Positions 46,560-58,498 of a stretch of DNA of 64,000 nucleotides are shown one piece after another. The DNA comes from Bacillus sp. AFS015802 (GTDB lineage: Bacteria; Bacillota; Bacilli; Bacillales; Bacillaceae_B). The stretch covers positions 62,001 to 126,000 of the forward strand of contig NZ_NTUP01000020.1 in the NCBI RefSeq assembly GCF_002561455.1, in the 5' to 3' direction. The translations under genes were made by a program, and so were the position numbers. The notes beneath the pieces were generated by a model. The model was given only the letters and a program-made list of their open reading frames with translations, was not told the origin of the DNA and made no database searches. Position 1 is the first letter of the stretch. Each line of letters starts with the position of its first letter.

Positions 46560-47591
46560 TTATGATTTTACTTTTCGTTCACTACAGGAGCATCTTTTCA
46601 CCAGCTGATGTGGCACAATGATCCTCTTGATCGGCTCTTTCGGGTTTTCAATCTTTTGGATCAGGCTTTTCGCTGCCTCATTCCCGAGATTAAATATGTT
46701 GATGTCCACTGACGTAAGTGGTGGCCTGGACATTTCAGCAAGCAGTACGTTATTGAAGCTGACAATGGATATGTCTTCCGGTACACGGATGTCCATTTCA
46801 TCCAGTGTGTTCAAAACACCAAGCGCCATAAGGTCATCGGCTACAACCAGTGCAGTCGGGGGATCTTCCAGCTGCATGAGCTCATTGATGGCTTCACGGC
46901 CTCCTTCACGAAGAAATTCTTCATGAATGATGTATTCGTCCTTCATATCGATTCCCGCATTGCGAAGGGATTTTTCGTAACCCAATAAACGCTCGACCGT
47001 CACCACAAGATTCAGGTCCCCACCGATAAAGCCGATGCATTCATGACCGAGCTCCAGAAGATAATCGGTTACTTCCTTCGTCGCCCGGTAGTTGTCATTA
47101 TCCACATGTGTGATTTCTTCACAATATTTATACGGCTTCCCGACAACGACAAATGGGAAATTGCGATCCTTCAAGTAGTTCATCACTTTATCTTCTACCT
47201 TTGAGTAAAGCAGGATGATCCCGTCCACCCGTCCACCTTGGACCATTTGGACGACACCTTCATATATTTCATCTTCGGATTGACCCGTAGACATTTGGAG
47301 GGCATACTGTTTTTCCTGTGCCCCTTCACTTAACCCTCTTAATACTGTAGGAAAGAATGGATTTTGTGAAAAAGTACTGGCCGAACCTGGTAAAACAAGC
47401 CCCAACACCTGAGTGGACTGGTTTGCCAGACTCCTTGCAATGAAATTAGGGTGATACCCCAGCTCCTCCATGGCTTCCCGTACTTTTTGTTTTGTTTTTT
47501 CGCTTATTCTTGGATTATTTGCTATCACACGCGAAACTGTAGACGGCGCTACGTTTGCAAGCTTTGCAACATCCTTTATGGTGACCGCCAT
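46560..47591 (-). CDS. malR: LacI-family regulator, probable MalR
   Basis: 343 aa. N-terminal HTH and hinge (TIKDVAKLANVAPSTVSRVI) then a periplasmic-binding-type sensor domain (GLVLPGSASTFSQNPFF, DGIILLYSKVED). C-terminal CSCSERK. It lies at the end of the maltodextrin gene set, same strand, and a LacI-type palindrome stands before malE. It should repress malEFG-amylase until maltose or maltodextrin binds; the inference rests on context. Confidence 0.82.
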   Translation of the reverse strand: MAVTIKDVAKLANVAPSTVSRVIANNPRISEKTKQKVREAMEELGYHPNFIARSLANQSTQVLGLVLPGSASTFSQNPFFPTVLRGLSEGAQEKQYALQMSTGQSEDEIYEGVVQMVQGGRVDGIILLYSKVEDKVMNYLKDRNFPFVVVGKPYKYCEEITHVDNDNYRATKEVTDYLLELGHECIGFIGGDLNLVVTVERLLGYEKSLRNAGIDMKDEYIIHEEFLREGGREAINELMQLEDPPTALVVADDLMALGVLNTLDEMDIRVPEDISIVSFNNVLLAEMSRPPLTSVDINIFNLGNEAAKSLIQKIENPKEPIKRIIVPHQLVKRCSCSERKVKS

Positions 47592-47673
47592 TCATTCCAC
47601 CCCCTCTTTTTCAAAAAGCGAACCTCTTAGGCGGGCTCTCTTCCTTTAGATTAAAACGCTTCCAATTCTTTTA

Positions 47674-47716
47674 AAAAAATAGCTGCAGGGCGCGGCTTAA
47701 CGGCCCTGCTATTTTT
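47674..47716 (-). terminator. Terminator between amylase gene and malR
   Basis: AAAAATAGC-CAGGGC pairs with GCCCTG-GCTATT with a two-base bulge; it overlaps the amylase stop codon. Confidence 0.7.
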
Positions 47717-49250
47717 GTTTTTTCTTACTTTTTCCCCTTTTCCATACAAGATAAAGGAAGAGAAGGAATAGGAAATACATCGTTCCCAAGGCGAATAGGT
47801 AAGGATAATTCAGGCCGCTCTTGTTTTTAAGCATATAAACCTCTGCTTCTTCACGATCCACGACGAGTCGATAATTTCCATCCTTATCACTGCGGACGAG
47901 ATCATCACTGATTAAGCCTTTTAATTCATGATTTTCCGCTAAATCTTCACTTGTTAATTGAACATTTTGGGTTTCGCTCGTATTGTTGATTGCAATGACG
48001 ATGGTTTGATCCTTAGACGTTCGTTTAAAGATCCCCATGCCATCTTTGTTATAGATGGGTTCGATATCCCCTCTGGTCAGTGCGGGATATTCCTTTCGAA
48101 GTTCACCTAATCGACTGATATAATCAATCAGTTCTTCATCCGCCCTGAAGTTCATAAAGCGGCGGTTGTCCGGGTCATTGCCCCCGTCCATCGCTATTTC
48201 CGAGCCGTAATACACGATTGGGATCCCGGGTGTCGTGTACATATACGTCAGGGCAAGCTTCCACCTTGTTCCTGGGAAAAGTTTCTCCTGAACAATCATT
48301 CTCGTAAATCGTTCCATATCGTGATTATCAATGAAAGATCCCATCAAATATGGGTTATCATAATAGGTTTCATTATATTTCCAAAAGTTAAACAATCGTT
48401 CCATGGAGGTATCCGGCTTTTGGAAGACGGTGCGCATTTCTTCTGCCTGAGGGACATTGACGAAACCATCGATCCCTACATCATTGTACGCAGCAATCTT
48501 TTGGGGATCACGGTCGAACACTTCTCCCAACAGGTAAAAGTCATCCTTGACCGACTTCACCTCTTCACTGAACTCGTCCCAGAACTCTTGAGGGACATGA
48601 CGCACTGTGTCAAGGCGATACCCATCGATGTCGGTTTCTTTGATCCACCATTTGGCAGCATCGAAGAGGTAGTTTTTCACTTCGGGATTTTCTGTATTTA
48701 AATCAGGAAGGTCATATAACCAAGCATTCTGAAGACTTTCTTCATTATTAAAGTTCATCGGCTGCTTGTCATGGAACCAATCCTCTTTATCCGGGTCATT
48801 CACCCAAGGATGCTCAGGTCCGACATGGTTCACCACAAAATCCAGCATGATTTTCATATCACGCTTGTGGGCTTCGTCCACCAGCTTCTTGAATGTTTTC
48901 ATCGAGCCGAAATGTTCTTCGGTCTTATAAAAATCTGTGATCCAGTAACCATGATAGCCCATGGGTTGATTATCAAAGATCGGAGTCAGCCAAATGGCGG
49001 TGAATCCCATATCCTTAATATAATCCAGCTTATCGATGATGCCTTGGAAATCCCCGCCCTGATAGGCCTTCGGGTCCTCTGTGTTTACATTTTTATCATT
49101 GCTCATATCCCCATTATTAAAGCGATCGACCATTAAAAAGTAAATGGTTTCATCCTGCCATTTTCGTTCTTCTTTTTCAACTGCTCCTACCGGAAGGGCG
49201 TAAAAAAGAAGAAACGGGACTAAAATGAGAGATAATACTCTTCTTTTCAT
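47709..49250 (-). CDS. Membrane-anchored extracellular α-amylase (GH13)
   Basis: 513 aa. Signal peptide (MKRRVLSLILVPFLLFYALP, cleavage after VGA), GH13 barrel with VNHVGPEHP, D214 in GYRLDTVRH, E243 in LLGEVFD and D311 in FIDNHD, a β-domain, then a C-terminal membrane helix (about 482-502, FALGTMYFLFLLFLYLVW) and a Lys-rich tail. The enzyme is thus tethered outside the membrane and would cut starch or long maltodextrins next to the MalEFG importer. Co-directional and 38 bases after malG. AGGAGGAG site. Confidence 0.9.
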   Translation of the reverse strand: MKRRVLSLILVPFLLFYALPVGAVEKEERKWQDETIYFLMVDRFNNGDMSNDKNVNTEDPKAYQGGDFQGIIDKLDYIKDMGFTAIWLTPIFDNQPMGYHGYWITDFYKTEEHFGSMKTFKKLVDEAHKRDMKIMLDFVVNHVGPEHPWVNDPDKEDWFHDKQPMNFNNEESLQNAWLYDLPDLNTENPEVKNYLFDAAKWWIKETDIDGYRLDTVRHVPQEFWDEFSEEVKSVKDDFYLLGEVFDRDPQKIAAYNDVGIDGFVNVPQAEEMRTVFQKPDTSMERLFNFWKYNETYYDNPYLMGSFIDNHDMERFTRMIVQEKLFPGTRWKLALTYMYTTPGIPIVYYGSEIAMDGGNDPDNRRFMNFRADEELIDYISRLGELRKEYPALTRGDIEPIYNKDGMGIFKRTSKDQTIVIAINNTSETQNVQLTSEDLAENHELKGLISDDLVRSDKDGNYRLVVDREEAEVYMLKNKSGLNYPYLFALGTMYFLFLLFLYLVWKRGKSKKKQK

Positions 49251-49288
49251 CTCCGCTCCTCCTAAAATTGTTAGTAACGCCTATAAGA

Positions 49289-50131
49289 TTATCCTTTTGT
49301 ACCCCCTGCCGTCAATCCTGAAACGAAGTATTTCTGGAAGAACAGGAATAATAGAGCAATTGGTACTGCGATCAATACAGATCCGGCAGCAAATGTCGTA
49401 AATTCGGCTCCGAATTGTTTTGCCACCATATCATAAAGGGCAACCGGTAATGTGTACATTTTTTCTGAACGCAACAGGATGCTTGCAATAATAAAGTCCG
49501 CGAAAGGTGCAATGAATGAAAACAGTGCTACAACCGCAATGATCGGTTTTGCAAGAGGCATGACGATCTGGAAGAAAATCCGCAGATGTCCTGCTCCGTC
49601 CATTTTCGCTGATTCATCAAGCTCTTTCGGGATCGTATCCAGATATCCTTTCATCAACCATGTATTCATAGGGATTTGACCACCTACGTATACAAGGATC
49701 AATCCGATATGGGTATCCAATAGTCCTGTTAGAAGTGCTAAAACGAAAATGGCGATCAATGCGGCAAAGTTCGGAATCATTTGCAGGATCAGGAATGTCA
49801 TCAATCCATTTTTACGACCGGCAAAGCGGTAACGTGAAAATGAATAAGCCGTCAGACTGACCAGTAAAACCGTAAGGACCATCGTAGATAAGCTGACCTT
49901 CAATGAATTCCAATACCAAAGCATATAATTACTTTGCTCAAGATCGAATAGTTCCTTGTAATGGGCCAAGGTTGCATTCTTCGGGATGATGGATGAACCG
50001 GATAAACTTTGACCCGGGTTGAATGAAGATCCGATGATCCATGCAACCGGATAAAGGATGATGGCAAACATGATTCCGATGGCTGCGTATGAAAGTGTTA
50101 AACGTATGAGTTTCTGTCTCTTCATATTCAT
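49289..50131 (-). CDS. malG: Maltodextrin ABC permease MalG
   Basis: 280 aa, six helices, EAA loop SAKMDGAGHLRIFFQIVMPL. A typical CUT1-family sugar permease partner of MalF. The ATG follows the malF stop by one base; AAGAGG lies inside malF. No ATPase gene is present in the operon; in bacilli the shared ATPase MsmX usually serves. Confidence 0.9.
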   Translation of the reverse strand: MNMKRQKLIRLTLSYAAIGIMFAIILYPVAWIIGSSFNPGQSLSGSSIIPKNATLAHYKELFDLEQSNYMLWYWNSLKVSLSTMVLTVLLVSLTAYSFSRYRFAGRKNGLMTFLILQMIPNFAALIAIFVLALLTGLLDTHIGLILVYVGGQIPMNTWLMKGYLDTIPKELDESAKMDGAGHLRIFFQIVMPLAKPIIAVVALFSFIAPFADFIIASILLRSEKMYTLPVALYDMVAKQFGAEFTTFAAGSVLIAVPIALLFLFFQKYFVSGLTAGGTKG

Positions 50132-50132
50132 A

Positions 50133-51419
50133 TTACATCATATCCTCTTCTTGGAATGATTTCGTTCTCTTGAACTGCCAGATCGCTACTGTGATCACGA
50201 TGATGGACAATAACAATGTGATGGCAGCAGCTTTCGAATACTGTGCGGAGGTCATCGTCAGACTATAAATCCATGAGATCAGGATGTCCGTTCCGCCGGC
50301 ATTTTGTCCTGTCAGGGCAGGTCCACCACCATTGAACAGGTAAATCACGTTGAAGTTATTAAAGTTAAACGTATATTGCGTAATGATGATCGGTGCCGTT
50401 GCAAACAGGACAAGCGGCAGGGTGATGTTCTTGAACTTCTGGAAAGCTGATGCCCCGTCTACAGTGGCTGCTTCATACAGTTCATCAGGAATGGATTGAA
50501 GCACCCCCGTTGTCATGGCAAAGATGAACGGGAAGCCAAGCCAGGCCTGTATTCCAATCAGGGCAAGCCGTGTGTACATCGGTTCAGTCATCCAAGGTAA
50601 TCCTTCAATACCGAAGAAACCTAAGATGTCCCTGTTGATCGTTCCGAATGATTCATTGAACATACCGGCGAAAACGAGTATGGAAACGAAAGCCGGAATG
50701 GCCCAAGGCAGGATGAACACAGTACGAATGATGGCTTTTCCTTTTAAATCCTTTTGATTGACCAGTATCGCCAGGAAGACACCAAGCGCCACTTGAAGCG
50801 TTGTCGCACCAAATGTCCAAACGAGTGTCCAGGCGAGTACCGTGATGAATGTTTCTCTCCATATATCAATCTTGAAGATATCAACAAAGTTTTGAATCCC
50901 TACCCAGTCGACCAATTTAGCCGGTGGAGAGTGATATAAATCATAGTTTGTAAACGCCAGTAAAACCACAAAGATGATCGGGAAGATGACCACGAAGACG
51001 AGTAGTAAAAACCCTGGAGACATAATGAGATACGGGAACCCATTGTCGATCAGATTTCTGTACTGCTCGCGGATCGTGCTGAGCTTCTCTCCCCTGTCCC
51101 TCTTTTCTCCGTTTTTATAGGCGTCCCGCAGATTAAACAGATAAAAGCCGATTCCGAAAATAGATACGATGATGGCAAGGATACCGTATACCATTAAGAA
51201 AATGGAATGATCTCCGTATGAGACGTCCGTCCCAAGTGTTGTGATCCCCCATAATCCGTAGCCGATCAAATCTCTGAAGACAAGGATAAAAGCGGCTGTC
51301 ATGATCAGGAAGAATCCGCCTTTTAGAAACTGTCTATGATACATCTGACCTAATCCAGGGATTAGGGAAAGGGCCAGTGCTGTTTTTCTATGTTTTGATT
51401 GATAGGATTGTTGCTCCAT
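50133..51419 (-). CDS. malF: Maltodextrin ABC permease MalF
   Basis: 428 aa, longer than average because of an extra N-terminal segment with two more helices (ALALSLIPGLGQMYHRQFLKGG …), as in MalF of Gram-positives and enterics. EAA loop AATVDGASAFQKFKNITLPL. With MalG it forms the sugar channel. Separated from malE by 149 bases with hairpins. Confidence 0.9.
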   Translation of the reverse strand: MEQQSYQSKHRKTALALSLIPGLGQMYHRQFLKGGFFLIMTAAFILVFRDLIGYGLWGITTLGTDVSYGDHSIFLMVYGILAIIVSIFGIGFYLFNLRDAYKNGEKRDRGEKLSTIREQYRNLIDNGFPYLIMSPGFLLLVFVVIFPIIFVVLLAFTNYDLYHSPPAKLVDWVGIQNFVDIFKIDIWRETFITVLAWTLVWTFGATTLQVALGVFLAILVNQKDLKGKAIIRTVFILPWAIPAFVSILVFAGMFNESFGTINRDILGFFGIEGLPWMTEPMYTRLALIGIQAWLGFPFIFAMTTGVLQSIPDELYEAATVDGASAFQKFKNITLPLVLFATAPIIITQYTFNFNNFNVIYLFNGGGPALTGQNAGGTDILISWIYSLTMTSAQYSKAAAITLLLSIIVITVAIWQFKRTKSFQEEDMM

Positions 51420-51458
51420 CCTATATTCCCCTTTCTACGTTCACGATTTTAATAAGCT

Positions 51459-51512
51459 TCAAGAGCTTTTTAAGAAAAGAAATCTTTATTTCCTTAAAAA
51501 GCCCTTGAATGG
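51459..51512 (-). terminator. Second stem in malE–malF spacer
   Basis: TTCAAG.GCTTTTTAAG pairs with CTTAAAAAGC..TTGAA around an A+T-rich loop. No T-run beyond; probably an mRNA-stability or processing stem. Confidence 0.5.
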
Positions 51513-51525
51513 GTCTTTAAAAGGA

Positions 51526-51561
51526 TAGCAGTACCTCTCAAGATGAGAAGGTACCGCTATG
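51526..51561 (-). terminator. Intercistronic hairpin just after malE
   Basis: Minus strand AGCGGTACC-TT-CTCA, loop TCT, TGAG-A-GGTACTGCT, then ATCCTTTT. A partial terminator would keep malE above malFG. Confidence 0.65.
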
Positions 51562-51568
51562 GTTAGGA

Positions 51569-52846
51569 TTAGTTAGAATGATTCGCATCAATGTTTTGTT
51601 CGATTTGCTTAACCGCTGCATCAAGAGCCGCTTTCGGTTCTTGCTTACCGGTTACAACCGTTTGAAGTGAATCAGCCATTGGTCCCCAAACTTCTCCCAT
51701 CTCAGGGATGTTCGGCATTGGAACCGCAAATTGAGATTGCTCGGCAACCGCTTTTGCACCAGGGTTGTCAGCGATCGCAGGATCGTCGATCAGACCTTGG
51801 TTAGTTGGAACTTCTTGTGTTTGTTCAAAGCGTAATTTCGCATACTCGTCTTGAGTGATGAATTCGATGAATTTTTGAGCCCACTCTTTATTTTTAGAGT
51901 AGCCTGACACGTGCCAGCCTTTCACACCCATGAATGTCTTCATCGGCTCTCCATTTGGAAGCTTAGGCATAGCAGCAATACCGATGTCGATACCGGCATC
52001 TTTATATCCTTGGAAAGACCAAGGTCCGTTCATGACAGAAGCAACTTTTCCTTCACCGAATAGCCCGTCAAGTGCAGATCCTCCGTTTTCCCCGATGATT
52101 CCTTTAGGGAATAAACCTTCTGTGTACCAGTTTTGAATATATTCTGTACCTTTTACAGCACCTTCATTGTTTAAGCCAAGGTCTGTAGGTACTAAAGATC
52201 CATTTTCTTCACCAAATACATATCCGCCGAATCCACCGATCGGTGCATGTGCGAAATAGAAGTTATCCCATAGTGCCAAGAAACCGTAGTTTCCGTCTTT
52301 CGTGAAATCTTTAGCGAATGTGTATACTTCATCCATTGTTTTTGGTGCTTCTTCCATCAGCGCTTTGTTGTAGATGAATACAGGCGTTTCTGAAGATTTT
52401 GGAAGACCATATAGTTTCCCATCATATGTCTCAGCCGACATTGAAGACTCAGTGAATCGATCCTTCACTTCCGACTCGACTTCTAAAGGAGCGATATGCC
52501 CTGCAAGAGCAAGCTCACCGATTTGGTCATGTGGTAATGTCAATACGTCAGGACCGGTTCCAGCAGGTCCGTCCAAACGTAATTGTTCTTTCATCTTAGT
52601 AGCCATTTCGACTTCTTTCACTTCTACTTTGATGCCAGTTTCTTCTTCGAACTTGGCACCTACTTCATCCAGCCATCCAGTTTTCTCTTGATCTTCCCAG
52701 ACAACTAGTTTTTCAGGTTTGTTTGCATCGTCCGCTTTTTTCTCTCCGCTGTCGCTTCCCGATCCTTCTTCACGGTTTGGACCACAAGCAGCGAGCGCCC
52801 CTAACACAAGCATGATTACCATCAATAATGATAACGCTTTCTTCAT
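51569..52846 (-). CDS. malE: Maltodextrin-binding lipoprotein MalE
   Basis: 425 aa. Signal peptide with lipobox LAAC (cysteine at residue 21) and a charged Ser/Gly linker, then an SBP_bac_1 fold: LVVWEDQEKTGWLDEVGAKF, GPDVLTLPHDQIG, NGPWSFQGYKDAGI. Binds maltodextrins outside the membrane for MalFG. First gene of malE–malF–malG–amylase, with TAGGAGGGG before the ATG. Confidence 0.92.
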   Translation of the reverse strand: MKKALSLLMVIMLVLGALAACGPNREEGSGSDSGEKKADDANKPEKLVVWEDQEKTGWLDEVGAKFEEETGIKVEVKEVEMATKMKEQLRLDGPAGTGPDVLTLPHDQIGELALAGHIAPLEVESEVKDRFTESSMSAETYDGKLYGLPKSSETPVFIYNKALMEEAPKTMDEVYTFAKDFTKDGNYGFLALWDNFYFAHAPIGGFGGYVFGEENGSLVPTDLGLNNEGAVKGTEYIQNWYTEGLFPKGIIGENGGSALDGLFGEGKVASVMNGPWSFQGYKDAGIDIGIAAMPKLPNGEPMKTFMGVKGWHVSGYSKNKEWAQKFIEFITQDEYAKLRFEQTQEVPTNQGLIDDPAIADNPGAKAVAEQSQFAVPMPNIPEMGEVWGPMADSLQTVVTGKQEPKAALDAAVKQIEQNIDANHSN

Positions 52847-52898
52847 ATTGACCCCTCCTAAGTATGGTAAAAACTATTGTTTCTTGTTTTAGATTGAA

Positions 52899-53008
52899 CA
52901 AACGTTTGCATAAACTGAGACTTAGACTAGAAGATATCGCTTACATATTTTTGTGAAAACGATTGCACAACCTAACTCTTATTATACAAACTATAATTCT
53001 TTTGACAA
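52899..53008 (-). promoter_or_regulatory. malE promoter with MalR-like operator and cre
   Basis: Minus strand TTGTCA (53003-53008), 16 bases, TATAAT (52981-52986). Just downstream, TGAAAACGATTGCA (52954-52967) fits the CcpA cre core. Further down, CAAACGTTTG (52899-52908) is a perfect LacI-type palindrome with central CG, like MalR sites in streptococci. Placement downstream of the start suits repression by both. Confidence 0.7.
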
Positions 53009-53045
53009 TACTTTTTTGAAAATTTTTTATCGTTAGGCGAAAAAA

Positions 53046-53060
53046 AGAAAACGCTTCACC
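53046..53060. promoter_or_regulatory. Weak cre/MalR-like site before the cyclomaltodextrinase gene
   Basis: AGAAAACGCTTCACC keeps the AAAACGCTT core of cre sites but departs from the consensus at both ends. It lies 18 bases upstream of the promoter −35. Confidence 0.35.
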
Positions 53061-53077
53061 CTTCTATCCTCGTTTTA

Positions 53078-53106
53078 TTGACATAGTCGCTTGTTTGGAA
53101 TACTCT
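53078..53106 (+). promoter_or_regulatory. σA-type promoter of the cyclomaltodextrinase gene
   Basis: TTGACA (53078-53083), 17 bases, TACTCT (53101-53106). Confidence 0.75.
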
Positions 53107-53122
53107 TTAATTGAAATCATAA

Positions 53123-54898
<1,776 letters not shown>

Positions 54899-54999
54899 TG
54901 AAGTACATTTAAAAAATACGGGACTATACCTTAAGTGGTTAGTCCCCTTATCTGTTTAAGAAGACTGGCCGAGCGTTGGCCTGATAAAGGAGAAACCCT

Positions 55000-56355
55000 A
55001 TGAGTAAGCACCAAAAGAATATGACCCTCTTCGCCTTGACTTGGCCGATTTTTATTGAAATCTTTCTTCATATGCTGATGGGCAATGCCGATACGCTGAT
55101 GCTCAGTCAATACTCGGATGACTCGGTTGCAGCGGTCGGGGTATCCAACCAGATCCTTTCTCTCATCATCGTTATGTTCGGGTTTGTGGCGACGGGAACA
55201 GCCATCCTCGTAGCTCAGCATTTAGGGGCAGATGAGAATCGGTTGGCCGAGGAAGTCTCCATCGTTTCCATTGCGGTCAATCTTCTATTCGGTCTCTTCC
55301 TGAGTATCGCCCTTGTGTTTTTCAGCAAACCGATCCTATTATCGATGGATCTTCCTCCTTCCCTTATGAATGAAGCTTCTTCTTATTTAAAAATCGTAGG
55401 GGGCTTCGCTTTCATACAGGCACTGATCATGACGGCAGGAGCGATCATGAGAAGCTACGGGTATACGAAGGATGCCATGTATATCACCATCGGGATGAAT
55501 ATCATCAATGTAATCGGAAACTACTTATTTATTTTCGGACCCTTCGGCATCCCTGTACTAGGTGTGGAAGGGGTGGCCATATCCACCATCGCCTCAAGGC
55601 TGATCGGATTCATCGTAAGCATGATCGTGATATGGAAACGAATTCCTGATGCTCTTCCAATCAGGAGATTATTCCGGCTGCCCGTTTCCCACGTGAAAAA
55701 TTTGTTGCGCATCGGGATCCCCTCGGCAGGAGAGCATCTATCCTACAACGGTTCCCAAATGGTCATAACCTACTTCATTGCAAGTATCGGCACGAACGCA
55801 CTGACGACAAAGGTGTATGCACAGAATCTGATGATGTTCATTTTCTTGTTCAGCGTCGCCATCAGCCAGGGAACGCAGATCCTCATCGGCCACATGATTG
55901 GAGCAAGAGAATTTGACAGTGCTTATGAACGGTGCTTGAAAAGCTTAAAGATCGCCATTATCATCTCTCTCATCATGGCAGGGATCTTCTCCGTTGCAGC
56001 AGAACCGCTTCTCCGCATCTTTACAAGCAACGAGGAAATCATCTCCCTGGGCAAGACGCTGATCTACCTTACCATCATTCTTGAGCCGGGAAGAAGCTTC
56101 AACCTTGTTGTCATCAATTCGCTCAGAGCCGCGGGAGATGTACGCTTCCCTGTGTATATGGGGATCTTATCCATGTGGGGAGTGAGCGTCACCCTCTCCT
56201 ATATACTCGGCATCTGGTTTGGGCTTGGGCTCGTCGGAATCTGGATATCATTCATAGCCGACGAATGGCTGCGAGGCATCATCATGCTCAAACGCTGGCG
56301 CTCCAAAGCCTGGATCCACAAACGATTCACCCAACGTGACGAAAGCGCCATATAG
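55000..56355 (+). CDS. MATE family efflux protein
   Basis: 451 aa with about twelve helices in two homologous halves, polar NADTLMLSQYSDDSVAAVGVSNQ in the first and GTNALTTKVYAQNLM in the second, the usual MATE arrangement. Exports cationic drugs or metabolites using Na+ or H+. Substrate unknown. AAAGGAG site; 101 bases after the cyclomaltodextrinase gene and with its own terminator. Confidence 0.88.
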   Translation: MSKHQKNMTLFALTWPIFIEIFLHMLMGNADTLMLSQYSDDSVAAVGVSNQILSLIIVMFGFVATGTAILVAQHLGADENRLAEEVSIVSIAVNLLFGLFLSIALVFFSKPILLSMDLPPSLMNEASSYLKIVGGFAFIQALIMTAGAIMRSYGYTKDAMYITIGMNIINVIGNYLFIFGPFGIPVLGVEGVAISTIASRLIGFIVSMIVIWKRIPDALPIRRLFRLPVSHVKNLLRIGIPSAGEHLSYNGSQMVITYFIASIGTNALTTKVYAQNLMMFIFLFSVAISQGTQILIGHMIGAREFDSAYERCLKSLKIAIIISLIMAGIFSVAAEPLLRIFTSNEEIISLGKTLIYLTIILEPGRSFNLVVINSLRAAGDVRFPVYMGILSMWGVSVTLSYILGIWFGLGLVGIWISFIADEWLRGIIMLKRWRSKAWIHKRFTQRDESAI

Positions 56356-56378
56356 AGGGACGGCCCTCCCGCAAACAA

Positions 56379-56413
56379 GCAGTCAGCTCAAACGATGAGC
56401 TGGCTCTTTTTTT
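56379..56413 (+). terminator. Terminator after the MATE gene
   Basis: AGTCAGCTCA (56381-56390), loop AACGA, TGAGCTGGCT with one mismatch, then CTTTTTTT. Confidence 0.8.
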
Positions 56414-56442
56414 ATGTTGTGAGAAAGCCCATTTTTAATTAA

Positions 56443-56459
56443 TGTTAACTTTTTTTACA
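56443..56459. promoter_or_regulatory. TnrA/GlnR box upstream of the glnK–amt promoter
   Basis: TGTTAACTTTTTTTACA matches TGTNAN7TNACA at every fixed position. Centre about 72 bases upstream of the likely transcription start. A cre-like TAAAAACGCTTTCAA directly follows (56460-56474). Confidence 0.75.
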
Positions 56460-56487
56460 TAAAAACGCTTTCAATGCAAATTAACAC

Positions 56488-56516
56488 TTGAACTTTTATT
56501 ATTTTCTGAATATGAT
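56488..56516 (+). promoter_or_regulatory. σA-type promoter of glnK–amt
   Basis: TTGAAC (56488-56493), 17 bases, TATGAT (56511-56516). Confidence 0.65.
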
Positions 56517-56535
56517 AAATAATATAACTAATTCA

Positions 56536-56552
56536 TGTTACATTTTCTAACA
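56536..56552. promoter_or_regulatory. Second TnrA/GlnR box, downstream of the promoter
   Basis: TGTTACATTTTCTAACA also fits TGTNAN7TNACA exactly. It lies after the −10, where binding would be expected to repress. Confidence 0.75.
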
Positions 56553-56602
56553 TCAAAGAAGCGTTTTATCGAAAGACTGAAAAATAAAAGGAGGAAACAT
56601 CC

Positions 56603-56944
56603 ATGAAAAAAGTAGAAGCGATCATCCGGGCAGAAGCATTTTTATCTTTACGGGAAGCATTGTGCCTGCGCGGCTTCAGCGGCCTGACTGTATCCGAAGC
56701 AGCAGGCTGCGGGAAACAAAAAGGAAAACAAGGAATCTTCAGGGGGAACAAATTCGAACTTCAATTGGTCCCGCGCATCAAAGTGGAAATGATTGTGGAC
56801 GATGGGCAGGTGGAAGATATCATCGACCTCATCGTTGAGCATTGCAGTACTGAGACCGTGGGAGACGGAAAGATCTTCATCTATCCTGTTGAGGATGTCA
56901 TTCGAATTCGGACAGGTGAAAGAGGAAAAAAAGCAGTACTATAG
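56603..56944 (+). CDS. glnK: PII-family nitrogen regulatory protein
   Basis: 113 aa. Overall PII fold: KKVEAIIRAEAFLSLREALC, T-loop region (about 37-55) and the C-terminal signature GDGKIFIYPVEDVIRIRTGE. The T-loop has no tyrosine at the uridylylation position, so it is probably controlled only by ATP/ADP/2-oxoglutarate binding, as in Bacillus GlnK (NrgB). It should gate the ammonium transporter encoded 60 bases downstream. AAGGAGG site; TnrA/GlnR boxes upstream. Confidence 0.92.
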   Translation: MKKVEAIIRAEAFLSLREALCLRGFSGLTVSEAAGCGKQKGKQGIFRGNKFELQLVPRIKVEMIVDDGQVEDIIDLIVEHCSTETVGDGKIFIYPVEDVIRIRTGERGKKAVL

Positions 56945-57004
56945 TTGAACAGTCCATAGATTCATTCCAACCGTCACGGCCATACCAATTTTGGAGGGAT
57001 ATCA

Positions 57005-58390
<1,386 letters not shown>

Positions 58391-58395
58391 TCCCA

Positions 58396-58427
58396 GTAAG
58401 AGCTGCATGATGCGGCTCTTTTTTTGC
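58396..58427 (+). terminator. Terminator after amtB
   Basis: AAGAGCTGCA (58398-58407), loop TGA, TGCGGCTCTT (one G·T), then T6. Confidence 0.85.
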
Positions 58428-58445
58428 AATCTGAATCCCAAAACA

Positions 58446-58498
58446 TAAATAAGCTCATATGGATGGCTTCCCTTACAGCCTCCATACGAGCTTATTTA
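58446..58498 (-). terminator. Terminator of the carotenoid operon
   Basis: AATAAGCTC.TATGGA pairs with TCCATA.GAGCTTATT; inner GGCT/AGCC. Overlaps the crtM stop. Confidence 0.75.

Noticed and set aside
49289..52846. Maltodextrin importer damaged by loss of its ATPase
   Set aside because: All present genes are intact and the order E-F-G without K is normal in bacilli, which share MsmX.
54918..54950. Terminator between the cyclomaltodextrinase and MATE genes
   Set aside because: GGGACTA/TAGTCCC pairs but the loop is long and no T-run follows; function uncertain.
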